DNA of 64,000 nt from Micromonospora sp. NBC_01699 (lineage in GTDB: Bacteria; Actinomycetota; Actinomycetes; Mycobacteriales; Micromonosporaceae), in assembly GCF_036250065.1 (NCBI RefSeq), contig NZ_CP109199.1, forward strand, positions 6,570,001-6,634,000, given 5' to 3'. The translations under genes were made by a program, and so were the position numbers. Numbering within the stretch: the first letter of the stretch is position 1; every line of letters begins with the position of its first letter. Positions 17,338 to 26,187 of the stretch are shown here, piece by piece. The notes beneath the pieces are model-generated. The model saw only the letters and a list, made by a program, of their open reading frames with translations. It ran no database searches and was not told the DNA's origin.

Positions 17338-17997
17338 TTAGGGCGTCCGGGTCAGGGCGTGGTGGGCCAGGAGTTCGCCGTGCTTCTCGGCGGAGGAGTG
17401 GCCGGCGGCCAACTCCTGGCGGGCCTGGTCGCGCAGGGGGGCCATTGCGGGGTTGCTCTCCGCGAGGGTTAGTTCGACCTCGCTGACGTGCAGGTCCAGC
17501 CCGAAGCGGTCGCCGAAGATCCGCCGGTAGTACGGGGTGGCGTGATCCCAGCCCTCGCGCGGGGTGCCCGGACCGTAGCCGCCGCCCCGGGTGGTGACGA
17601 GTGCGGCCGGGCGTCCGGCCAGCGGCGGTTCGGCCGCGTCCCTGAGCCGCGAGTCGGTCAGCAGCAGGTCGATCCACGCCTTCACGTGCTGCGAGACGCC
17701 GTAGTTGTAGAGCGGGACGGCCAGCAGGTACGCCTCGGCGTCGAGAAGTTCGTCGACCAGGGACGTGGCGAGCGCGACGGCCCGAGTCTGCTCCTCGGTA
17801 CGCTGATCGGCCGGCACGAACCCGGCCGAGACCGCCGAGGTCCAGTCCTGCACCGCGATCGGCGAGGCGACCAGGTCGCGCCGGACGATCCGGCCGCTCG
17901 GGTGGGTACGGGACCACGCCTTCTCGGCCGTGTCGGCGACCGCGCGGCTCGTGGACGCCTCGCCGAGGATGCTCGAATCGAGTCGGAACAGGCTCAC
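17338..17997 (-). CDS. FMN-dependent NADH-azoreductase family protein
   Basis: A 219-residue flavodoxin-fold quinone/azo reductase of the AzoR/AcpD family. Recognisable parts are the N-terminal LFRLDSSILGEASTSR (phosphate-binding loop), AVPLYNYGVSQHVKAWIDLL (FMN contact and dimer region) and TTRGGGYGPGTPREGWDHATPYYRRIFG. The start is GTG at 17997, five bases after GGAGG. The ATG at 18009 would place the ribosome site inside the coding sequence. The gene is divergent from a MarR regulator and has a perfect 14-bp inverted repeat just upstream, so it is probably repressed by that regulator and induced by electrophiles or quinones. Confidence 0.9.
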   Translation of the reverse strand: MSLFRLDSSILGEASTSRAVADTAEKAWSRTHPSGRIVRRDLVASPIAVQDWTSAVSAGFVPADQRTEEQTRAVALATSLVDELLDAEAYLLAVPLYNYGVSQHVKAWIDLLLTDSRLRDAAEPPLAGRPAALVTTRGGGYGPGTPREGWDHATPYYRRIFGDRFGLDLHVSEVELTLAESNPAMAPLRDQARQELAAGHSSAEKHGELLAHHALTRTP

Positions 17998-18010
17998 TAC
18001 TACCTCCATC

Positions 18011-18051
18011 AGATGTTCTGTGCTGACGATTAAATTAAGCACAGAACATCT
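18011..18051. promoter_or_regulatory. Perfect 14-bp inverted repeat, probable operator
   Basis: AGATGTTCTGTGCT (18011-18024) and its exact complement AGCACAGAACATCT (18038-18051), separated by 13 AT-rich bases. It sits directly upstream of the azoreductase ribosome site, where bound repressor would block transcription. Confidence 0.65.
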
Positions 18052-18096
18052 CCCGAACACGCAACCTGTGATTTAGATCATCTGATCAACAACATG

Positions 18097-18123
18097 TTTG
18101 TTACACCGAAAGTCTTTGTTACA
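18097..18123. promoter_or_regulatory. Direct repeats in the MarR promoter region
   Basis: TTTGTTACA occurs twice (18097-18105 and 18115-18123), 18 bp apart, within an AT-rich stretch 30-57 bp before the regulator's likely GTG start. Possibly a second binding site for autoregulation. Confidence 0.35.
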
Positions 18124-18153
18124 GATTATCTGCACGGTGGGTACACTGGTCCC

Positions 18154-18729
18154 GTGCCCCAGGAAGCAGCTATCGTGCCGCCCGTCCCCGGCTCCGCGGA
18201 CCGCGGCGAGCAGACGGCCGCCGAGTTGCTCAAGGACGACTTCGGCTGGTCACTCGGCGTGATCCTGCGCCGCTACCTGAGGGCGGTGGAGGAGATCGTC
18301 GTCGACGTTCCCGGCGGCCCCCGGGGCTACCAGGTGATCAACTCGGCGATCCAGAACCTCGCCGTCAACCAGGGCGCCATGGCCGCGCAGTTGGGCATCG
18401 ACCGGACCGTCCTCACGTACCTGATCGACGATCTGGAAGGCGCCGGACTCGTCGCCCGCCAGCCCGACCCGACCGACCGGCGCAGTCGCCGGGTGGTCGC
18501 CACCGAAGCCGGACTGGCCCTCTGGCGGGACCGGCAGAACGCCTTCGCCCAGACCGAGGCGGACATCCTGTCGGTTCTCGGCGGTGACCAGGCGGCCTTC
18601 AAGGAGCTGCTCCAGCGGGTGGCGATGCACGCCGACCGCCTCGACCCGGTCAACAACGCCTGCCAGGTCGTGGAGGACCTCACCGAGGACCGCGGCCCGC
18701 GCCCCCGTCGCCGGCCGAGCCGGACCTGA
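18154..18729 (+). CDS. MarR-family transcriptional regulator
   Basis: A 191-residue winged-helix regulator. The DNA-binding core is AAQLGIDRTVLTYLIDDLEGAGLVARQPDPTDRRSRRVVATEAG, residues ~95-137, with the typical MarR wing (DPTDRRSRR). Dimerisation helices flank it. GTG at 18154 is preferred; an in-frame ATG at 18094 would add 20 residues. Being divergent from the azoreductase gene across a strong palindrome, it is most simply read as its repressor, with release by oxidised or phenolic ligands as known for MarR/AzoR pairs. Confidence 0.88.
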   Translation: MPQEAAIVPPVPGSADRGEQTAAELLKDDFGWSLGVILRRYLRAVEEIVVDVPGGPRGYQVINSAIQNLAVNQGAMAAQLGIDRTVLTYLIDDLEGAGLVARQPDPTDRRSRRVVATEAGLALWRDRQNAFAQTEADILSVLGGDQAAFKELLQRVAMHADRLDPVNNACQVVEDLTEDRGPRPRRRPSRT

Positions 18730-18750
18730 CGAACAGAAGCCGTACGACGC

Positions 18751-20988
18751 TCAGAGCAGGTCTTCGAGGCTGATCGGGAGCTTGCGGATCCGGCGCCCGG
18801 TCGCGTGGTGTACGGCGTTGGCGATCGCCGCGGCGGCGCCGACGACACCGATCTCCCCGACCCCCTTCACCCCGAGCGGGTTGACCACGGTGTCGGTGAC
18901 CTCGATCGTCTCCACCATCACGTCGGGCGCGTCCGCGTTCACCGGAATCAGATAGTCGTTGAAGCTCGGGTTCGCCCACCGGCCCGTACGCGGGTCCATC
19001 CAGGTGGCCTCCAGCAGCGCCTGACTCATCCCCCACAGCATGCCGCCCATCAACTGGCTGTGCGCGGTCTTGCGGTTGAGCACCCGCCCCGGCGCGAAGA
19101 CCCCCACCATCCGGCGTACCCGGACCAGGCCCAGATCCGCGTCGACGGCGACCTCGGCGAACTGCGCCCCGAAGGTCTGCATGCCGTACGGGGTGGTCAG
19201 GGGCGGCGGGGTCCACACACCCAACGCCTCCACGTCCGGGGTCATGCCGCGCACCAGCAACTCGGCGTACGTCTCGCCGACCCCGTCCTGGTCGTAGAGC
19301 CGCAGCCGGCCGTCGGCGACGGTGACCGTCTCCGGGTGTGCCCCGTGGAGCGGCGACCGCTGGTCGGCGATCGCCCGCATGATCAGTTGTCGGCGCAGTT
19401 CGGTGGTGGCGAGGTGTACGGCGGCACTCACCGCACCGGTGCCGGCCGACCCGACGGCGGCGGTGATGTTCGGCAGGTCGCTGCTGCCGCCGACGAAACG
19501 CACCCGTTCGACGGGCAGGCCGAGGCCGTCGGCGGCGACCTGCCGCATGGCGGTGGTGACACCGGTGCCGAACTCGGACACGCCCGCCTCGACCACGGCG
19601 CTGCCGTCGGCGTACAGCCGGGCGCGGGCCCGCTGCTGGTTCGGCGGCACCGCGTGCGGGTACGCCGCCCCGGCCATCCCGGTCCCGATCAGCCAGTTCC
19701 CGTCACGGCGGGCGCCCGGTGCCGGATCCCGATCGGCCCAGCCGAACAGGTCGGCGGCCCGCCGGTAACACTCCCGCAGGCCGTTGCTCGACCACTGGTT
19801 GCCGCTGCTCGGGTCGGTCTCGGCGAAGTTGCGCAGCCGCAACTCGACCGGGTCGACGCCGACCTCCTCGGCCAGCTCGTCCATCGCGCATTCGAGGGCG
19901 TACATGCCGGACGCCTCGCCGGGGGCGCGCATGAAGGTCGGGGTCATGGTGTTGCCCCGGGCCAACCGGTAGACGCCCTCGTAGTTCGCGCAGTCGTAGA
20001 ACACCCCGGGCGACTGGAGTGACGGCTCGGCCCAGTCGTCGAACGGGGAGGTGAGCGAGAGCTTGTGGTGGCGCAGCGCGGTGAGCCGGCCGTCGGGGCG
20101 GGCACCGATGGTGATCCGCTGCTCCTGTTCCTCCCGGTGGCCGCAGGAGTGGAACATCTGCTCCCGGTTCAGGGCGAGCCGGACCGGCCGTCGCAACTGG
20201 CCGGCGGCGAGCGCGGCCAGGGTCACGTGCGGCCAGATCATCGCCTTGGAGCCGAAGCTGCCGCCGACGTACTCGCTGATCACCTTGATCTGGCCGGGAG
20301 CCAGGCCGAGCAGGGTGGACACGGTCATCTGGGTGGCGGTGGGCCCCTGGGTGCTGTCGTAGAGGGTGAGCCGGTCGACGTCGTCCCAGATCGCGGTGGT
20401 CGCCGACGGCTCGATCGGGTTGTGGTGGTTGGGCGCGATCGTGTACGTCAGGTCGAGCCGGTGCTTCGCCTGACCGAGCCCGGCCTCGACGTCACCCCGT
20501 TGGTTCCGGCCGGGCAGCATCCCGCCGAAGATCCGCTGCGGCTCGTACGCGTGGTCGCGTACCTCGTCGAGCGTGGTGTGCGCGGGCAGTTCCGCGTAGT
20601 CGATCCGGAGCAGGTTGGCCGCGTGTTCGGCCCGCTCGATGGTGTCGGCGACGACGATCGCCACCGGCTGCCCGGCGTAGTACACCAGCTCGTCCTGCAT
20701 CGGGAAGAAGCTCTCGCCCGGTGCGGCGAGCCCGACCAGCGACGGCAGCAGCCTCGGCCTGCCGGGGATCCTCGGCAGGTTGAGGTGACTGAGTACGGCG
20801 ATCAGCCCCTCGGCCCGGTCGGCCCGGCCGGTGTCGATCCCGATCACCCGGCCGCTGGCGATCCGGGCGCCGACCAGGACCGCGTGCACCAGTCCGGGGA
20901 ACACCAGTTCGGCGGTGTAGCGGGCGGTGCCGCTGACCTTCGCCCGCCCCTCGACCCGGTCGAGGGCCAGACCGATGGCCGGACTCAC
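18751..20988 (-). CDS. Xanthine dehydrogenase family, molybdopterin-binding large subunit
   Basis: A 745-residue molybdenum-cofactor catalytic subunit of a three-gene hydroxylase. It opens with IGLALDRVEGRAKVSGTARYTAEL, has the MGD/Moco-binding region SEYVGGSFGSKAMIW, a MRAPGEASGMYALECAMDELA segment and the near-C-terminal GVKGVGEIGV motif with the catalytic Glu. The start is GTG at 20988, overlapping the FAD-subunit stop by 4 bp. Substrates of this branch include aldehydes, purines and N-heterocycles; nothing here decides among them. No XdhC/MocA-type maturation gene is in the window. Confidence 0.93.
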   Translation of the reverse strand: MSPAIGLALDRVEGRAKVSGTARYTAELVFPGLVHAVLVGARIASGRVIGIDTGRADRAEGLIAVLSHLNLPRIPGRPRLLPSLVGLAAPGESFFPMQDELVYYAGQPVAIVVADTIERAEHAANLLRIDYAELPAHTTLDEVRDHAYEPQRIFGGMLPGRNQRGDVEAGLGQAKHRLDLTYTIAPNHHNPIEPSATTAIWDDVDRLTLYDSTQGPTATQMTVSTLLGLAPGQIKVISEYVGGSFGSKAMIWPHVTLAALAAGQLRRPVRLALNREQMFHSCGHREEQEQRITIGARPDGRLTALRHHKLSLTSPFDDWAEPSLQSPGVFYDCANYEGVYRLARGNTMTPTFMRAPGEASGMYALECAMDELAEEVGVDPVELRLRNFAETDPSSGNQWSSNGLRECYRRAADLFGWADRDPAPGARRDGNWLIGTGMAGAAYPHAVPPNQQRARARLYADGSAVVEAGVSEFGTGVTTAMRQVAADGLGLPVERVRFVGGSSDLPNITAAVGSAGTGAVSAAVHLATTELRRQLIMRAIADQRSPLHGAHPETVTVADGRLRLYDQDGVGETYAELLVRGMTPDVEALGVWTPPPLTTPYGMQTFGAQFAEVAVDADLGLVRVRRMVGVFAPGRVLNRKTAHSQLMGGMLWGMSQALLEATWMDPRTGRWANPSFNDYLIPVNADAPDVMVETIEVTDTVVNPLGVKGVGEIGVVGAAAAIANAVHHATGRRIRKLPISLEDLL

Positions 20989-22004
20989 GCCGTACCGCCG
21001 GTGGCGGTGGCGGTCTGCCAGCCGTCGTCGGTGATCGTCTCCAAGGCGCGCACGATGGAACGTCGGGCCAGCTCGATCTTGAACTCGTTGTGCCCGTACG
21101 AGACCGCCGGCAGCAGTTCCTCCCGTGCGGCGGCGGTGAAGTTCTCCACCGTCGGGCGGGCCCCGATCAGCATCCGTTCCGCCTGGCGGGCCCGCCACGG
21201 CTTGGTGGCGACACCGCCGAGGGCGAGCCGGATCTCGCTCAGCACACCGCCGTGCAGGTGGACCGCGACGGCCACCGAGACGAGCGCGAACTCGTACGAC
21301 TCGCGGTCGCGGACCTTGAGGTAGTGCGACCTGGCGGCGGCCGGTGTGGCCGGCACCTCGACCGACACGATCAGCTCGCCGTGGTCGAGCGGGTGTTCCC
21401 GGTCCGGGGTGTCGCCGGGCAGCAGGAAGAAGTCGTCGATGGCGATCTCCCGCCGCCCGGAGGTGCTCTCGGTGTGCACCACCGCGTCCAGCGCGACCAG
21501 GGCGACGGCCAGGTCGGACGGGTGGGTGGCGATGCAGCGTTCGCTGGTGCCGAGGATGGCGTGGCCCCGGTTGATGCCGTGCAGCGCGGCGCAGCCGCTG
21601 CCGGGTGCCCGCTTGTTGCAGCCGGCGGCGAGGTCGCGGAAGTAGCCGCAGCGGACCCGTTGCATCAGGTTGCCGCCGATCGACGCCATGTTGCGCAGTT
21701 GCGGGGAGGCGCCGAGTAACAGGGCCTGGGAGATCACCGGGAACCGCTGCCGGACCAGTTGGGCCTGGGCCACGTCGCTCATTCGGGCGGTGGCGCCGAT
21801 CCGCAGCCCGCCGCCGTCGATCGACTCGACCTGACGCAGCGGAAGGTCGTTGATGTCGACCAGCCGGCCGGGCTGTTCGACGTAGATCCGCAGCAGGTCG
21901 ACCCGGGTGGTGCCGCCGGCCAGGTACGCGCTGTCGGGGTCGCTGCTGACCGCGCCGATCGCGGTGGCGACGTCCGGCACCCGCGAGTAGCTAACCGGTC
22001 GCAT
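20985..22004 (-). CDS. Xanthine dehydrogenase family, FAD-binding medium subunit
   Basis: A 339-residue FAD-binding subunit (PCMH-type fold). It starts MRPVSYSRVPDVATAIG, has the FAD pyrophosphate loop LAGGTTRVDLLR and the second FAD motif MASIGGNLMQRVRCGYFRD. It also has a cysteine-containing insert (CNKRAPGSGCAAL) typical of subunits that carry an extra [4Fe-4S] cluster (PaoB-like), which suggests a periplasmic-aldehyde-oxidoreductase-like enzyme, although no export signal is seen on any subunit. It overlaps the 2Fe-2S gene by 14 bp and the large subunit by 4 bp, so all three are one operon. Confidence 0.92.
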   Translation of the reverse strand: MRPVSYSRVPDVATAIGAVSSDPDSAYLAGGTTRVDLLRIYVEQPGRLVDINDLPLRQVESIDGGGLRIGATARMSDVAQAQLVRQRFPVISQALLLGASPQLRNMASIGGNLMQRVRCGYFRDLAAGCNKRAPGSGCAALHGINRGHAILGTSERCIATHPSDLAVALVALDAVVHTESTSGRREIAIDDFFLLPGDTPDREHPLDHGELIVSVEVPATPAAARSHYLKVRDRESYEFALVSVAVAVHLHGGVLSEIRLALGGVATKPWRARQAERMLIGARPTVENFTAAAREELLPAVSYGHNEFKIELARRSIVRALETITDDGWQTATATGGTA

Positions 22005-22539
22005 CGCCGCTCCCGTCGAGGCTCGCGTCGCGTACCCGGCGGATGGCGGCCCTGATGTTCGGGTACGCCGCACAGCGGCAGAGGTTGCCGCTCATCCACT
22101 CGCCGATCCCCGAGTCGTCCCGGGGGTGCCCCTCGGCGAGGAAGGCCACCGCCGACATGATCTGCCCCGGGGTGCAGTAGCCGCACTGGAAGGCGTCGAG
22201 TTCGACGAACGCGGTCTGCATGGGGTGCGGTTCACCGCCGACGGCGAGGCCCTCGATCGTGGTGATCTCCCGCATCTCGCAGGTGATCGCCAGGGTGAGG
22301 CAGGCCAGCACCCGGCGCTTGTCCACCCAGACCGTGCAGGCGCCGCAGGCGCCCTGGTTGCAGCCCTTCTTGGTGCCGGTCAGGTCGAGCCGGTCGCGCA
22401 GCGCGTCGAGCAGGCTCACCCGTGGCTCGATCGGGATCGTGCGCGGCACACCGTTCACCGAGAGGGTGACCATCACTTCCCCCGGGCCGCGTATCACCGC
22501 CGTGTCGGCGGTGCTCACCGCCCCGACGTACGACTTCAC
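21991..22539 (-). CDS. Xanthine dehydrogenase family, [2Fe-2S] small subunit
   Basis: A 182-residue iron-sulfur subunit. The plant-ferredoxin-type cluster ligands are in KGCNQGACGACTVWVD with a fourth Cys in RRVLAC; the second, helical cluster uses CGYCTPGQ and GNLCRCAAY. It passes electrons from the molybdenum site to FAD. It heads the operon. The start is GTG at 22539; an internal ATG at 22473, behind GGGGGAA, gives MVTLSVNGVPR, a more usual opening, and is a real alternative. I see no twin-arginine signal. Confidence 0.93.
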   Translation of the reverse strand: MKSYVGAVSTADTAVIRGPGEVMVTLSVNGVPRTIPIEPRVSLLDALRDRLDLTGTKKGCNQGACGACTVWVDKRRVLACLTLAITCEMREITTIEGLAVGGEPHPMQTAFVELDAFQCGYCTPGQIMSAVAFLAEGHPRDDSGIGEWMSGNLCRCAAYPNIRAAIRRVRDASLDGSGDATG

Positions 22540-22731
22540 CCCGCACCACCCCGCTTTCCGGTCCAGGCGAGGGTATCCAGAATTCGGTTGGTATCCGACA
22601 AAAACCCCGTGATCGCCACCCGCGGCCCGCCCGGGTGTGGTTCACCGCAGTCGAGCGCTGGGGTTCCCCGGCCCACCGACGGCGGCCCGCCTCATGGTGA
22701 CCGCTCAGGATGGCCCCGTACCGTTTTCCGG

Positions 22732-23577
22732 GTGAATGGAACCTGGGAGTGGAACACCAGCTCGTTGCTCGCCGCCGATCCGTCGCCCGAGTCGGGCGGG
22801 ATCGTCGGCTTCGTCACCGGCCTGATGGAGAAACTCGGTGGTCCGGGCGCCGGCCTCGCGGTGGCACTGGAGAACCTGTTTCCGCCGATCCCGAGCGAGG
22901 TGATCCTGCCGCTGGCCGGATTCACCGCCAGCCAGGGCAACCTGAGCCTGGCCAGCGCGATCATCTGGACCACCATCGGTTCCGTGGTCGGCGCACTCGC
23001 CCTCTACTACGTCGGCGCCCTGCTCGGCCGCGACCGGGTACGCGCGATCGCCGCGAAACTACCGCTGGTGAAGCTCGCCGACGTGGACCGGACCGAGGCG
23101 TGGTTCCTCCGGCACGGGGTGCAGGCGGTCTTCTTCGGCCGGATGATCCCGGTCTTCCGCAGCCTCATCTCCATCCCGGCCGGGGTGGAACGGATGCGGG
23201 TCACCACGTTCCTGCTCTACACCGCCCTGGGCAGCCTGATCTGGAACACCGTCTTCGTGATGGCCGGCTACCTGCTCGGCGAGAACTGGCACGTGGTGGA
23301 GGGGTACGTCGGAATCCTCCAGAACGTCGTGATCGTGGTGTGCGTACTTGGGGTGGGCTGGTTCGTCACCACCCGGCTACTGCGGGCGCGGCGGGCCCGG
23401 CTCTCGCCGGAGGAGGCGGAACCGCCGCAGGACCGGCCGGCGCCGGACGCGTACACCGGCTATCCGGCGCCGGACGGCTACCCGGGGTACCAGGGGCAGG
23501 CCGATCCGGTGGCGCAGGCCCGCGCCGCCCGGGGCACCCTCTACGGCACCCCGCGCCGACCGCACGACGAGTGGTGA
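22732..23577 (+). CDS. DedA-family membrane protein
   Basis: A 281-residue VTT-domain protein. It shows the family blocks ALENLFPPIPSEVILPLAGF, ALALYYVGALLGRDRVRA and FFGRMIPVFRSLISIPAGVERM with the conserved re-entrant loops and Arg, then two C-terminal membrane helices. The cytosolic tail (from ~residue 225) is Pro/Tyr/Gly-rich with repeated YPAPDGYPGY-like phrases. Start is GTG at 22732, in VNGTWEWN. DedA proteins support membrane homeostasis and lipid recycling. The gene is unlinked in strand to the molybdenum hydroxylase operon upstream. Confidence 0.9.
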   Translation: MNGTWEWNTSSLLAADPSPESGGIVGFVTGLMEKLGGPGAGLAVALENLFPPIPSEVILPLAGFTASQGNLSLASAIIWTTIGSVVGALALYYVGALLGRDRVRAIAAKLPLVKLADVDRTEAWFLRHGVQAVFFGRMIPVFRSLISIPAGVERMRVTTFLLYTALGSLIWNTVFVMAGYLLGENWHVVEGYVGILQNVVIVVCVLGVGWFVTTRLLRARRARLSPEEAEPPQDRPAPDAYTGYPAPDGYPGYQGQADPVAQARAARGTLYGTPRRPHDEW

Positions 23578-23608
23578 ACCGGCAACGGTAGACACGGTGG
23601 ACGGCGCC

Positions 23609-23645
23609 GGACGCCGTACGAGCCCCCCGGCCCCGTACGGCGTCC
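23609..23645. terminator. Shared terminator between dedA and mmpL genes
   Basis: Stem GGACGCCGTACG with CGTACGGCGTCC (12 bp, perfect) and a 13-nt C/G-rich loop, centred between two convergent genes; it can work in both directions. Confidence 0.6.
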
Positions 23646-23664
23646 GCCCCCGTTGTGCCCCGGT

Positions 23665-25917
23665 TCAGACCCCGACCGGTTGCCGTACCCGATCGACGTC
23701 GTCGTCGTGCGCCTCGCCGTGGGAGAGGGTGGGCAGCCAGGCCAGCCAGCCCGGCAGGTACCAGTTCCGTTCCCGCAGCAGGACCATCACCGAGGGCAGC
23801 AGCACGGCCCGGACGATGGTGGCGTCGATCAGGACCGCGACGGCCAGGCCGAAGCCGAGTTCCTTCATCGAGACCAGCGAACCGGTGGTGAACAGCCCGA
23901 ACACCGCGACCATGACCAGGGCGGCGCTGGTGATCGTGCCGGCGGTGCCGCGAATGCCCCGGGACACCGCGAGCTTGTTCGGCCAGCCCCGGTCATGGCC
24001 CTCGCGGATCCGGCTGAGCACGAAGACGTGGTAGTCCATCGATAGCCCGAACAGGATCACGAAGAGGAACAGCGGCACCCAGTTGGTGACCGCACCGGCG
24101 GACTCGAAGTTGAGCACGCTCTCGCCCCAGCCGTGCTGGAAGACCAGCACCAGCAGCCCGTACGCGGCGGCGACGGAGAGCAGGTTGAGCACTATCGCGG
24201 TCAGCGCCACCACCAGTGACCGGAACGAGACGAGCAGCAGCAGGAACGCCAGGCCGAGCACGAAGCCGAACACCAGCGGGGCGCTGCGACCCATCGCGTC
24301 GTTGTAGTCGACCGAGTCGGCGGCCCGTCCGGTGAGCAGTGCCTCGGCCCCGTCGACGCCGTTGACCGTACGCGGGATGACATCCTCGCGCAGCGTGCGT
24401 ACGGCCTGCTCGGAGACGGTGTCGATGCCGGTGCCGGACAGTCCGGCGCTGACCACGGCGAGCGTCCGGTCGGGGTTGACCTCGACCGTCACCGGCTCGT
24501 GCAGCACACCGGTGGCCAGCGCCTCGGCCCTGAACCGATCGATGGCGGCGGTGAGCGCCGGGGTGGTCACGTCGTCGGCCCGGACGGCGAGTACGGCCGG
24601 GTCGCCGCCGCCGGGGAAGGCCGCCCCGACCCTGATGAACGTGTCCAGCGCCGGGGCGGAGGTCTTCAGCGCGGTGATGTCCTCCTCGGCGGTACGCATG
24701 CCGAGCGCCGGCACGGCGAGCGCGACCAGCGCGAGCGTGGCCAGGATCGCGGACAGCCCCGGCCGGCCCAGCACCAGGTTGAGCAACCGGGCCCAGCCCC
24801 GGCCGTTCGTCTCACGCCGGTACAGCCCCGGCACCCGGCCGAGGTCGATCCGGTCGCCGAGCTTGGACAGCACGGCCGGCAGCACGGTGAGCGCGCCGAG
24901 GGCGGCGATCGCGACCACCAGGATGGTGCCGGTGGCGAGGCTGGCGAAGACGGTGTCGCGGGTGAGGAACATGCCCGAGGTGGCGACGATGACGGTCAAC
25001 GCGGAGATCATCACGGCCCGGCCGGAGGTGGCCGCCGCGATCGCCAGGGCCCGCTCCGGGTCGGCGCCGCGGGCCCGCTCCTCCCGCTCCCGACGCAGGT
25101 AGAACAGGCAGTAGTCGACGCCGACGGCGAGGCCCATCAGCAGCATCAGGTGCATAGTGGTGTCGACCGCGGGCACCAGCCGGCTGGCGGCGGCGAGCAG
25201 GCCGAGGGAGGCCAGGAACGCGGTCAGGGCCAGGCCCATCGGGAGTACGGCGGCCAGCAGCGCGCCGAACGCCACGATCAGGATGCCGAGCGTGACCGGG
25301 ATGGAGAGCAGCGACAGCCGGTGCATGTCACCGGCCAGGATCTCGTTGATCGACTGGTCCAGGCTGGCGTCCCCGGTCTGGGCCACCAGCAGGTCCGGAA
25401 ACTGCCGTTGCACGCCCGCGACGGCGTCGCGTACGGCGTCCACCCGGTCGACGGCGGTGTCCGCCGGCCCGGACAGGTCGAACGTGACCAGGGCCGAGTG
25501 CCGGTCGGCGGAGATCGTGTCGGCGGATACGTTCTCCACCCGGCCGGTGCCCTCGACCGCGCTGACGGTGGCCGTGACGGCCTCGGTGAACGTGGGCGAG
25601 TCGGCGAGTTGGTCGTCGCTGTGGATCAGCACCATCTCGCCGGCCCGGTCGGGGAAGCCGCCGGCGGCGATCAGTTCGGTGGCCCGGCCGGACTCGCCGT
25701 GACCGTACGAGCTGTCGGCGGCCTGCACGGTGCCCAGCACCGCGCTGAGCGCGGTCGCCACGACCACGAACAGCAGCCAGCCGACGATGGCGGTGGTGCG
25801 GTGCCGGGCGCTCCAGCCGGCGATCCGCGCGGCGAGGTTGCCGGGCCGCTGGTGGCGCGGTCGGGCGTACGGGTCCGGCCGGGGTGTCGGCGGCGGGAGA
25901 ACGGTCGTCGTGGTCAT
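23665..25917 (-). CDS. MMPL-family (RND-type) membrane transporter
   Basis: A 750-residue transporter with about 12 membrane helices in two halves, each with a large extracytoplasmic loop. Both halves carry the GxxxDY proton-relay motif: GLAVGVDYCLFYLRRERE near residue 265 and FGLSMDYHVFVLSRIREG near 640. Family members export lipids, siderophores or drugs. It lies divergent from a glycosyltransferase gene, across 270 bp containing a LacI-type operator. No dedicated TetR/MarR neighbour is present, which is less usual for MMPL genes. Confidence 0.93.
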   Translation of the reverse strand: MTTTTVLPPPTPRPDPYARPRHQRPGNLAARIAGWSARHRTTAIVGWLLFVVVATALSAVLGTVQAADSSYGHGESGRATELIAAGGFPDRAGEMVLIHSDDQLADSPTFTEAVTATVSAVEGTGRVENVSADTISADRHSALVTFDLSGPADTAVDRVDAVRDAVAGVQRQFPDLLVAQTGDASLDQSINEILAGDMHRLSLLSIPVTLGILIVAFGALLAAVLPMGLALTAFLASLGLLAAASRLVPAVDTTMHLMLLMGLAVGVDYCLFYLRREREERARGADPERALAIAAATSGRAVMISALTVIVATSGMFLTRDTVFASLATGTILVVAIAALGALTVLPAVLSKLGDRIDLGRVPGLYRRETNGRGWARLLNLVLGRPGLSAILATLALVALAVPALGMRTAEEDITALKTSAPALDTFIRVGAAFPGGGDPAVLAVRADDVTTPALTAAIDRFRAEALATGVLHEPVTVEVNPDRTLAVVSAGLSGTGIDTVSEQAVRTLREDVIPRTVNGVDGAEALLTGRAADSVDYNDAMGRSAPLVFGFVLGLAFLLLLVSFRSLVVALTAIVLNLLSVAAAYGLLVLVFQHGWGESVLNFESAGAVTNWVPLFLFVILFGLSMDYHVFVLSRIREGHDRGWPNKLAVSRGIRGTAGTITSAALVMVAVFGLFTTGSLVSMKELGFGLAVAVLIDATIVRAVLLPSVMVLLRERNWYLPGWLAWLPTLSHGEAHDDDVDRVRQPVGV

Positions 25918-26046
25918 GCTTCGACGCTATGGATCGGCCGGTTGTGGATCGATCCAGCTCACACCCCGGTTTCCGGTAGGGCTGTCCGGGGCGGCGGGGT
26001 AGGGCTGCCCCGACCCGTACGGGATCACCCGCACCCGCAATCAATC

Positions 26047-26060
26047 ATGAACCGTTTCAT
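26047..26060. promoter_or_regulatory. LacI-type operator-like site
   Basis: ATGAACCGTTTCAT, a 14-bp near-palindrome with a central CG, the form bound by LacI/GalR regulators. The first 13 bases recur exactly at 36678-36690. It lies between the divergent MMPL (start 25917) and glycosyltransferase (start 26188) genes. Confidence 0.5.
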
Positions 26061-26187
26061 AATGGCACCGCAGGTTCCTGAAACAGCACGCCGTCATCCA
26101 GCTCCTGGGCGTGCGTCCGTCGAGGGTGTCCCGATGGCGTCGGTTGCCGGGCACGGGCGTCGGAGGGTGGGACGTACATTCGTCGGC

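Noticed and set aside
15599-17341. Second long frame over ltrA
   Set aside because: Arg/Pro-rich composition typical of a shifted frame; the ltrA frame has the FLELFFDLVFV signature.
18751-22539. Molybdenum hydroxylase operon as a carbon monoxide dehydrogenase
   Set aside because: The gene order is small, medium, large; I do not see the active-site Cys loop of CO dehydrogenase, and the medium subunit has the PaoB-like Cys insert.
24499-26187. Long open frame upstream of the glycosyltransferase, antisense to mmpL
   Set aside because: High-GC antisense shadow; only the part from 26188 has family resemblance.
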